From assembly GCF_007830155.1 (NCBI RefSeq), contig NZ_VLKY01000006.1, positions 248,001-312,000 on the forward strand: 64,000 bases of DNA. The letters run 5' to 3'. A model generated the notes under the pieces. It was given only the letters and a program-made list of their open reading frames with translations. It did not search any database and had not been told where the DNA came from. Origin of the DNA: Pseudomonas duriflava (GTDB taxonomy: Bacteria; Pseudomonadota; Gammaproteobacteria; Pseudomonadales; Pseudomonadaceae). Positions within the stretch are counted from its first letter, which is position 1; each line of letters opens with the position of its first letter. The translations under genes and the position numbers were made by a program. Positions 1-6,678 of this stretch are shown piece after piece.

Positions 1-18
1 CGCAGAGATGTTTTACAT

Positions 19-891
19 ATGTTGTCAGTCATAAAACTGGCTCGCCCCCATCAGTATCTCAAAAATGGCTTTGTGCTATTGGGCCCTTTATTTTCCCATC
101 AGTGGAGCCTTGTGATGCTCAGTCAGGCACTGTTGGCTTTTTTAGCTTTCTGCTGCGTCGCTAGTGCGGTCTATATACTCAACGACATCATGGACATCGA
201 GGCGGATCGAGCTCACCCCGTAAAGTGTAATCGTCCATTGCCCAGCGGGGCTGCCTCATTAGGTACGGCAAAGTGTTTGCTGGTGGGCTTGGTGGCGAGC
301 TCGCTTGTGCTGTCGTTGAAAGTTAGCGAGTGGTGCATGCTATTTATAGCAACCTACTTCGTCATTAACATCCTTTATTCATGGCGCCTCAAACACGTTG
401 TAATTATCGACGTGTCACTAATTTCTTGTGGTTTCATGTTACGCATTTTAGTCGGCACGGTGGGGCTTGGTATCACACCGTCTTCATGGCTACTGCTATG
501 TGGTTTGATGATGACTCTATTCTTGGGCTTTGCCAAGCGGCGTGCCGAGTTGCTAATGTTTGAGACCACTAAAGGGGCTAACAATAGCTTCACTCGTCGT
601 GTGCTCGATGACTACAGCCACGAGATGCTTGAACAGTTTATCGCGGTGACCGCCGCCTGCACGATAATCGCCTACGGCCTCTACACAGTATCTCCGCAAA
701 CTATAGCTATTCACGGTAGCGACAATCTGATTTACACGTTGCCGTTCGTAGTCTATGGCATTTTCCGCTATCTTTTCCTGCTGCACCGGCGGGACAAGGG
801 AAACGATACAGCTAAGGATCTGATTCAAGATCGCCATTTACTACTGACGATAGCGGCTTGGGTGATCACTACCTTATGGGTACTCGCATGA
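19..891 (+). CDS. UbiA-family prenyltransferase, DPPR synthase-like (polyprenyl-phosphate phosphoribosyltransferase)
   Basis: A 290-residue integral membrane protein rich in hydrophobic segments. It carries the UbiA aspartate motif NDIMDIEADRAHP at about residues 55-67 (N55, D56, D59, D63) followed by NRPLPSG. In the family branch next to DprE1/DprE2 genes, the enzyme transfers 5-phosphoribose from PRPP to polyprenyl phosphate, the first step of polyprenyl-phosphoryl-arabinose synthesis at the inner membrane. The substrate is inferred from the neighbours; the motif alone only shows UbiA membership. The stop overlaps the next start in ATGA at 888-891, so the operon is translationally coupled. 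The ATG at 19 has only a weak purine-rich stretch upstream. Whether another operon gene precedes it cannot be seen. Confidence 0.85.
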   Translation: MLSVIKLARPHQYLKNGFVLLGPLFSHQWSLVMLSQALLAFLAFCCVASAVYILNDIMDIEADRAHPVKCNRPLPSGAASLGTAKCLLVGLVASSLVLSLKVSEWCMLFIATYFVINILYSWRLKHVVIIDVSLISCGFMLRILVGTVGLGITPSSWLLLCGLMMTLFLGFAKRRAELLMFETTKGANNSFTRRVLDDYSHEMLEQFIAVTAACTIIAYGLYTVSPQTIAIHGSDNLIYTLPFVVYGIFRYLFLLHRRDKGNDTAKDLIQDRHLLLTIAAWVITTLWVLA

Positions 892-1862
892 TATCGTCAG
901 TAGAAAATTATTTAAAAGGTTGGCGCTTGAGAGCATTGATCTTTTCTATCGTAGCCTCGACTGGCGCTTATTTAGGGTTCTCCTTATGGGCTGGCTGTAA
1001 AGAAGTAATTACCGCCTTCGCGCAGATCGGACTGGTAGGAACGGTTATTACCCTCTGCATGTCCTTAATGAACTACGGGCTACGTTTTGTCCGTTGGCAA
1101 CTTTATCTGGTACAGCTGGGCTATTACGTGCCCTGGATACCGAGCCTGCGGATCTACCTCAGCGGCTTTGCCCTAACCACTACGCCCGGCAAGGCGGGAG
1201 AGGCCTTTCGGAGTGTGCTCCTCAAGCAGCAAGGGGTGCCGTTCCCAACGACCTTCGCCACTTTTATAAGCGAGCGTCTTTCTGATCTCGTAGCCATCGT
1301 GCTGCTCGCCCTGGTGGGGCTGGCTCAGTACCCTGAGGCGTCGGGTGTCGTGCTAGCCGGGACATTAGGGGGCGTGGCAATGTTGGTCTGCCTGTCGAGT
1401 CAGACGCTGCTGGACCGGCTGCACTATTGGGCTTCGTCCCGTCAGGGCAAACTAATAGCTCTGATTACGCATGTTAGCGAAGTGATGAAAAGCGTACGGT
1501 GTTGTTACTGTCCCGGCCTGCTAGTTACGGCCACCGTAATTAGCGTAATCGCTTGGGCAACCGAGGCACTGGCCTTCTATTGGTTGCTAGGCTGGCTCGG
1601 CGCCGATATCTCGCTATCCTTTGCTATCTTTGTCTATGCATTGTCGATGCTGGCCGGTGCTTTGAGTTTTCTACCAGGTGGTCTAGGTAGTGCTGAGGCA
1701 GCAATGGTCTCACTGCTGGTCCATGTAGGAATAGCAATGCCTGTTGCCATCGCAGCGACGATATTCATCCGTTTAGCGACACTGTGGTTCGCTGTAGTAA
1801 TTGGCTTGGTGGCTCTGATCCGCAGCTGCCATGGAGAAGTCCTTACGGAAGAGATTACATGA
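888..1862 (+). CDS. Flippase-like membrane protein (LPG synthase TM-region / UPF0104 family)
   Basis: A polytopic membrane protein of 324 residues with the pattern of the lysylphosphatidylglycerol-synthase transmembrane region. Recognisable parts are the TTTPGKAGEA and ISERLSDLVA segments near residues 100-140 and the LPGGLGSAEA segment near residue 265. Members beside glycolipid genes are thought to help move or use lipid-linked sugars; no enzymatic activity is evident. I chose the ATG at 888 because it forms an ATGA overlap with the upstream stop; a TTG at 858 would extend the protein by ten residues. It also overlaps the next gene by ATGA at 1859-1862. A role in flipping polyprenyl-phosphoryl-arabinose is inference from the operon. 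Confidence 0.8.
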   Translation: MISSVENYLKGWRLRALIFSIVASTGAYLGFSLWAGCKEVITAFAQIGLVGTVITLCMSLMNYGLRFVRWQLYLVQLGYYVPWIPSLRIYLSGFALTTTPGKAGEAFRSVLLKQQGVPFPTTFATFISERLSDLVAIVLLALVGLAQYPEASGVVLAGTLGGVAMLVCLSSQTLLDRLHYWASSRQGKLIALITHVSEVMKSVRCCYCPGLLVTATVISVIAWATEALAFYWLLGWLGADISLSFAIFVYALSMLAGALSFLPGGLGSAEAAMVSLLVHVGIAMPVAIAATIFIRLATLWFAVVIGLVALIRSCHGEVLTEEIT

Positions 1863-3157
1863 GTACTCCTCGCTCTTGGAATCGCCTGCCACGAGTGAAG
1901 CCTAATGCAGTCTATGCGCTGAGTCAGCGTGGAGACTGCATGTTAGATACTCTACCTAGGCCGCTGCTAGCCTACGGAAACGGCCGTAGCTACGGTGATG
2001 TTTGCCTAACTGAACAGGGCACGCTGCTGCTCACGAGAGGTCTTGACCGCTTCATCGTGTTCGACCGGAAGCAAGGCATTTTATGTTGCGAGGCGGGCGT
2101 GACTTTAGCCGAGATCCTTGCCCTAGTAGTACCTCATGGCTGGTTTCTACCTAGCACACCAGGTACACGGCTTGCCACAGTAGGCGGTTCAGTGGCCAAC
2201 GACGTGCATGGCAAAAATCACCATGCTATGGGTAGTTTTGGTCATCATGTTCGTGCTTTGGAGCTATGGCGAAGCGATGGCAGCGTAATAGAGTGCCGTC
2301 CCGGGGATAGTGTTGGCTTGTTCTCGGCGACTATCGGCGGGCTAGGTTTGACCGGTTTGATTCGCTGGGTCGAACTTCAGCTGATGCCTATCCATAATCC
2401 TTGGATGTGGGTTGAATCGCAGCGTTTCGCTAATCTCGAAGAGTTCTGGGCACTTAATCGGCGAGCTGAGGCAAGCTGGCCCTATAGTGTGGCCTGGATA
2501 GACTGCTTGGCCCAAGGCAAAGCTCAGGGGCGGGGAATCCTGCTGACCGGCCAGCATGCACCAGCCCAGGCCGAGCTGCCAGTATTCAAGGAATACAGCA
2601 AGCGAATTCCCGTTGATCTTCCGTTCTCTATGATTAACGGCCTGAGTCTACGTGCCTTTAATACCCTCTATTACTGGCAGCCGCTGAAGCGGCAGGTGCT
2701 GACCCACTATGTGCCGTACTTCTACCCGCTCGATGCCATCCAAAATTGGAATCGCATCTATGGACGGAACGGCTTCTACCAATACCAGTGTGTGATTCCG
2801 CCTTGCGAGGCCGAGGCGGCTATAGCGTCGTTGCTCGACACCATCGCAAGGTATGGAGAGGGCTCGTTTCTAGCCGTACTCAAGACCTTTGGGAGCAAGC
2901 CCTCATTGGGTATGCTGTCCTTTCCACGCCCTGGCACCACCTTAGCCTTAGACTTCCCCAACCGGGGTGACAAAACCCTACGCCTTTTTGAGAGGCTGGA
3001 TGCTATCGTACGTGAGGCTGGTGGAGCCCTCTACCCCGGCAAGGATGCTCGTATGCCGGCAAGCCTGTTCCAGTCCGGCTATCCTCAATGGGAAGCCTTT
3101 GACAAGTACATCGATCCCGGCTTTTCCTCCCGATTCTGGCAGCGTGTGACCTTATGA
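1859..3157 (+). CDS. FAD-binding oxidoreductase, DprE1-like (polyprenylphosphoryl-ribose 2'-oxidase)
   Basis: A 432-residue flavoprotein with an N-terminal FAD_binding_4 domain. It shows YGNGRSYGD at about residues 40-48, then PGT..ATVGG and VHGKNHH..GSFG, all very close to mycobacterial DprE1. The C-terminal substrate domain is recognisable by YPGKDARM. DprE1 oxidises the 2'-hydroxyl of polyprenylphosphoryl ribose to the keto intermediate that DprE2 then reduces to arabinose. The start at 1859 overlaps the previous stop by ATGA; a longer reading from 1784 would run into the upstream gene and is unlikely. The end overlaps the DprE2-like gene by ATGA at 3154-3157. Operon pairing with an SDR and a UbiA enzyme makes the assignment strong, although the actual polyprenyl carrier here is unknown. 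Confidence 0.88.
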   Translation: MSTPRSWNRLPRVKPNAVYALSQRGDCMLDTLPRPLLAYGNGRSYGDVCLTEQGTLLLTRGLDRFIVFDRKQGILCCEAGVTLAEILALVVPHGWFLPSTPGTRLATVGGSVANDVHGKNHHAMGSFGHHVRALELWRSDGSVIECRPGDSVGLFSATIGGLGLTGLIRWVELQLMPIHNPWMWVESQRFANLEEFWALNRRAEASWPYSVAWIDCLAQGKAQGRGILLTGQHAPAQAELPVFKEYSKRIPVDLPFSMINGLSLRAFNTLYYWQPLKRQVLTHYVPYFYPLDAIQNWNRIYGRNGFYQYQCVIPPCEAEAAIASLLDTIARYGEGSFLAVLKTFGSKPSLGMLSFPRPGTTLALDFPNRGDKTLRLFERLDAIVREAGGALYPGKDARMPASLFQSGYPQWEAFDKYIDPGFSSRFWQRVTL

Positions 3158-3909
3158 ACTCTCTTAAACGTGTAGTTCTCTTCGGAGCGACTTCTGCCAT
3201 TGCGGAGCAGACCGCTCGGCAGCTGGTTGCCCAGGGTGCTTCCCTCTATTGTGTAGGGCGCAACCGCGACAAACTTACTGCTCTTATCGACGACCTTAAG
3301 GTGCGAGCTATCGACCATCAGCGTATCTATGGGTGTGTGGCAGACTTGACCGATATAGCTCAGCATGCCCATCTTATCGAAGCCGCCGAGCACATCTTGG
3401 GTGGTATTGACAGTGTACTGATTGCCTATGGCACCCTGCCGGACCAAAAGGCCTGCCAACTGAACGCTTCAATGACCCGTCAGGAGATCGAGACTAATGC
3501 CTTGAGCGTGATCAACCTGCTAACCCTGCTGGCTAATGAATTTGAAAATCAACAACGCGGGGTGATTGCTGTGATCAGCTCGGTGGCCGGTGACCGAGGG
3601 CGGCAGAGCAATTACGTCTATGGTGCTGCCAAGGGCATGCTCACGCTGTTCCTTCAAGGGCTACGCAACCGGTTAGCCAAAGCCAACGTCGACGTGGTAA
3701 CCATCAAGCCTGGCTTCGTCGATACTCCTATGACCGCTAAGTTCGATAGGTCTGGACTACTATGGGCCAAACCCGAGCAGATCGCTAAAGGTATTATCAA
3801 GGCTATGCAGGACGGTAAGAGCGAGGTGTACCTACCGTGGTTTTGGCAGGGCATTATGCTGATAATCAAGCATATTCCTGAACTTATCTTCAAGCGGATG
3901 TCGTTATGA
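3154..3909 (+). CDS. SDR-family reductase, DprE2-like (polyprenylphosphoryl-2-keto-erythropentose reductase)
   Basis: A 251-residue short-chain dehydrogenase. The nucleotide-binding motif GATSAIAE lies at residues 11-18, the catalytic serines at 142-143 and YGAAK with Tyr156 and Lys160. The GATSAIAE variant is typical of DprE2 rather than classical GxxxGxG SDRs. It would reduce the keto product of the DprE1-like protein to polyprenylphosphoryl arabinose using NAD(P)H. The C-terminus has a hydrophobic stretch (about residues 228-245), consistent with membrane association. It is coupled by ATGA overlaps to both the gene before and the gene after (3906-3909). Confidence 0.87.
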   Translation: MNSLKRVVLFGATSAIAEQTARQLVAQGASLYCVGRNRDKLTALIDDLKVRAIDHQRIYGCVADLTDIAQHAHLIEAAEHILGGIDSVLIAYGTLPDQKACQLNASMTRQEIETNALSVINLLTLLANEFENQQRGVIAVISSVAGDRGRQSNYVYGAAKGMLTLFLQGLRNRLAKANVDVVTIKPGFVDTPMTAKFDRSGLLWAKPEQIAKGIIKAMQDGKSEVYLPWFWQGIMLIIKHIPELIFKRMSL

Positions 3910-4544
3910 GCCAGAGTGTTACCATCGACACCGTACCCGTGGCGTTCTTCGACTTCGATGGTACTCTGACGACTGGCGATACCCTGATGCCATTTCTCAA
4001 ATTCGTCGTCGGTACGCCAGCTTACTATACTAAGCTAGTCTTAATTAGCCCTGTACTGGCGGCCTACTTCGCTAAGCTGCTACGCAATGACATTGCCAAG
4101 CAGATTGTGCTCAAGCATTACTTAGATGGTTACCAGATCAATGATCTCTTTGAACTAGGCCAACGCTTTAGCGAAGAAGTGATCTCATCCATGCTACGTC
4201 CAAAGGGTATGGAGTGTCTCAGATGGCACCAGGCGCAGGGGCATCGATGTGTTTTGGTAAGTGCCTCGATTGACGTGTATTTAAGTGCTTGGGCAAAGCA
4301 AGAGGGGTTCTTGGAAGTTATCTGTACAAAGCTTGAAAATGACACTGATGGTTATGTTTCGGGAAAGATCCGAGGTAAGAACTGTCATGGAGAAGAAAAG
4401 TTGAAAAGAGTAAATAAGTGGCGAGAGGGACTTGGGTCAATAGAAACATTTGCCTATGGCGATGCTTTAGCAGATATCCCGCTTCTTACTTCAGTTGATA
4501 ATGGATATATTTTGATACGTTCAGGTGACTTTTACAAAGTTTGA
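3906..4544 (+). CDS. HAD-IB family phosphatase
   Basis: A 212-residue haloacid-dehalogenase-type hydrolase. Motif I is FFDFDGTLT with nucleophile Asp16 and general acid Asp18. Motif II is the serine in VLVSAS, and motif IV is YGDALADIPLL. As the last gene of the operon it is the best candidate for removing the 5-phosphate from polyprenylphosphoryl-phosphoribose before the DprE1 step; this role is inferred from position. An oddity is that base composition turns clearly AT-rich in the last roughly 250 bases (from about 4280) and stays so beyond the stop. The 3' end may therefore belong to the same foreign or decaying block as the following remnants, and the C-terminus may not be original. Confidence 0.82.
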   Translation: MSQSVTIDTVPVAFFDFDGTLTTGDTLMPFLKFVVGTPAYYTKLVLISPVLAAYFAKLLRNDIAKQIVLKHYLDGYQINDLFELGQRFSEEVISSMLRPKGMECLRWHQAQGHRCVLVSASIDVYLSAWAKQEGFLEVICTKLENDTDGYVSGKIRGKNCHGEEKLKRVNKWREGLGSIETFAYGDALADIPLLTSVDNGYILIRSGDFYKV

Positions 4545-4556
4545 TATAGATTAATT

Positions 4557-4965
4557 ATGGTTAGAAAAGGTTTATTAAATTTATTTGGGATTGGATTATT
4601 CCTTTTTTCTATAGAAATATGGGTTGGGTTGTTTTAAAGCATGACGTTTTCGAAGAATGGGATGGTGTCATGCATTTCTTTAGTGGATTTTTTTGGAGCA
4701 GTTTTTCCTATAAAGGCTGGGCGTCAAACTTTTGGCCACCATTGCAACCTTTGATTATTTCTTTAGGAGACCCGCTTTTACTAGGAAAGCTGATTGCTGT
4801 GATATCAGGGGTTTTTACTTTATTTTATGCATATTGCAAGAGTATAAAAAGGACTAAATAAACTAGGTTCTTTTTTTGTATTATTTTCACTTGGTTCATT
4901 AATATTTGTATTGGCATTTTCTGTGTTTGCTACTGTGAGTTGCTTGACCTGCCTTCTAGCTAATT
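4557..4965 (+). pseudogene. Frameshifted remnant of a GT-C / GT39-like membrane glycosyltransferase
   Basis: Three open stretches in changing frames read as one N-terminal part of a GT39/ArnT-like protein. 4557-4634 encodes a hydrophobic first segment (MVRKGLLNLFGIGLFLF). The frame from 4565 through 4861 gives an EEWDGVMH stretch, a WPPLQPLI loop and a following membrane segment ending CKSIKR. The frame around 4848-4962 continues with another hydrophobic segment. The WPPLxPLI.. pattern followed by a KLI..SGV.TL helix is typical of the first periplasmic loop and second membrane segment of GT39-type enzymes. A T6 run at 4603-4608 is a plausible slippage site. The rest of the gene (several hundred residues) is missing. 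An alternative is a small intact membrane protein of 80 residues at 4619-4861. Family membership is inference. Confidence 0.4.
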
Positions 4966-5437
4966 GACTGGACTGAGCGGTAAGATTCTAAAAGAGGCTA
5001 TAGCCCAGATAAAAAGACTTACCAGGCATGACTTAGCATAGTGAATAACAAGTATATTTGATTAATTTCTGTGAAAGACCTGTGCTGCTCTACCTACAAA
5101 AGCCAGGGCTTTATTCGGTAGGTTCAGATACAGCCCAGCTATGTCATGGGCATTATCAACGAACATCGGATCGGTTGAGAAGCGCGTAGCCTAGATCAGC
5201 CGATCTTTTATATCGAATGCGGCATATTCTTACTTGGTAGGCAGGATCGGTACAGCAGGACGGCCTGCTCTCGTCACATTTCTCTTCAATTAGAGCTCAG
5301 TGATTAGTCATCCAGACCATACTTATGCTTAGTAGTTATGATTCACCACATTAGTATCTTATTTCCAGGAACTCTCTTCGTATCCCTTTCTTCTATTTAT
5401 TCAATGCGCATCAAACTGTTGATAGAGGAGAGTGCTT
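4966..5437. other. AT-rich intergenic zone with IS remnant, no intact gene
   Basis: All six frames are broken by frequent stops. The only recognisable content is the IS630 transposase fragment listed separately (5062-5187). The stretch just upstream of the SDR gene holds its ribosome-binding site (5423-5432). No tRNA or terminator was recognised. Confidence 0.5.
5062..5187 (-). mobile_element. Degenerate fragment of an IS630-family transposase
   Basis: On the minus strand the frame read from 5187 down to the stop at 5062-5064 gives STDPMFVDNAHDIAGLYLN followed by LPNKALAFVGRAAQV. This matches the well-conserved IS630 stretch StDP.FvekvrDivgLYlnPP.kAlvl.vDEks.iQ. The DDE aspartate block is already degraded (VGRAAQ where VDEKSQ is expected) and the frame is interrupted on both sides. 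No terminal inverted repeats or full-length element could be recognised, so it is an old relic. The call rests on recall of the family pattern. Confidence 0.55.
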
Positions 5438-6202
5438 ATGAACCGTTTTGTTGGCAAAGTCGTTCTGGTAACAGGGGCAGGCTCAGGTATTGGAGCGGCT
5501 ACGGCGCGGCGTTTTGCCAAGGAAGGCGCTTATGTAGTGTTAGTAGGGCGTACAAAGGAGAAGCTGGAAAAGGTTGCTCAAACGCTGCCCGCCGAAATTA
5601 GCTATGTGTACCCGGCTGATGTGTCAAATAACCAGGCGGTTGAACGGCTGGTTAAGGATGTGGTGTCAAAATATGGACGCTTTGATGTACTCGTCAATAA
5701 TGCGGGTACGGCTACGGAAGGCAAGATCACAGAGGTAGGTGTCGAGGATTGGCAGAAAGTGATGTCGACCGATCTTGATGGCGTGTTCTTTTGTAGCCGC
5801 AGCGCATTGCCTGAACTGATCAAGCAGAAGGGCTGTATTGTTAATGTTTCCTCGGTGTCTGGGTTGGGTGGCGACTGGGGTATGAGTATCTACAACGCGG
5901 CCAAGGGCGCGGTAACCAATTTCACGCGTGCGCTGGCAATGGACTTTGGTGAGGAGGGCGTACGGGTTAATGCTGTTTGCCCCAGCCTGACCAAAAGCGA
6001 AATGACGGAAGATATGCTGGGCAATGCAGCGTTAATGGCCAGCTTCAAGGAGCGCATCCCGCTAGGACGCCCTGCAGAGCCGGAAGAGGTAGCCGATGTG
6101 ATCGCTTTTTTGGCCAGTGAAGATGCCCGTTTCGTCAATGGGGTAAACCTGCCGGTAGATGGCGGGCTTTCTGCCTCCAATGGCCAGCCGCGACAGGCCT
6201 GA
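5438..6202 (+). CDS. Classical SDR-family oxidoreductase
   Basis: A 254-residue short-chain dehydrogenase with all classical motifs: TGAGSGIG (residues 12-19), NNAG (87-90), a catalytic Ser near 139, and YNAAK with Tyr152 and Lys156. The C-terminal LPVDGGLSA motif is typical of 3-oxoacyl-ACP reductase or glucose-1-dehydrogenase-like SDRs. It is probably a cytosolic NAD(P)H-dependent enzyme; the substrate cannot be told. The ATG at 5438 is preceded by a good ribosome-binding site (AGAGGAGAG at 5424-5432); a GTG at 5432 lies inside it and is rejected. It stands alone between the decayed AT-rich block and a long gene-poor stretch, so context does not help. Confidence 0.85.
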   Translation: MNRFVGKVVLVTGAGSGIGAATARRFAKEGAYVVLVGRTKEKLEKVAQTLPAEISYVYPADVSNNQAVERLVKDVVSKYGRFDVLVNNAGTATEGKITEVGVEDWQKVMSTDLDGVFFCSRSALPELIKQKGCIVNVSSVSGLGGDWGMSIYNAAKGAVTNFTRALAMDFGEEGVRVNAVCPSLTKSEMTEDMLGNAALMASFKERIPLGRPAEPEEVADVIAFLASEDARFVNGVNLPVDGGLSASNGQPRQA

Positions 6203-6678
6203 TTAACCTCGGGGCGGGCCATTTTCAATAGAATGGCTTGCCGTTAATACTTGTATTCAAGCAGAAAAGATTCGTTAGCAGCTTTTACGCAAAGCCATAC
6301 GGGTAAGGTCGCTCTTGTCGCTGCCTTCTCTTCTTCTTTATAGATTTGTGACCGGCCAAAATTAATCACCAATTCGGTTACGAATTGTATAAATTCCCAT
6401 GGTTTGACTATCCGTCTGCGAGTACGATTAGCGGATAAGGGCAACTTTATGTGTTAAAGCTAATCTGATTCCGTCAGGATACGGAACTCGCTGTAGCTCA
6501 ACCATAAATGTGATCAAGGTCATATCATACGACGGTTGCGGTTGGCCGGTATGGCTACCGTGCGAATAATGATCAACGCAGCGCTTTCTTATCAACACTA
6601 TGGAATCGACGTTGTTCAAGGCTCGTAGCGTGGTATGCAGGCAGGCTGGTCATAGCGGTACGCTGCAGGAGGCGGGCA
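6203..6678. other. Gene-poor interval upstream of the DUF1631 gene
   Basis: No convincing gene. An inverted repeat at 6218-6237 (GCCATT / AATGGC) just after the SDR stop may act in termination. A minus-strand open frame of 66 codons at 6244-6444 starts with TTG and has no clear ribosome-binding site; its product resembles nothing I know. The promoter of the following gene presumably lies in the 3' part, with the ribosome-binding site GCAGGAGG near 6664-6671. Confidence 0.4.

Noticed and set aside
6244-6444. 66-codon minus-strand frame after the SDR gene
   Set aside because: TTG start, no clear ribosome-binding site and no recognised family; kept only as a note in the intergenic entry.
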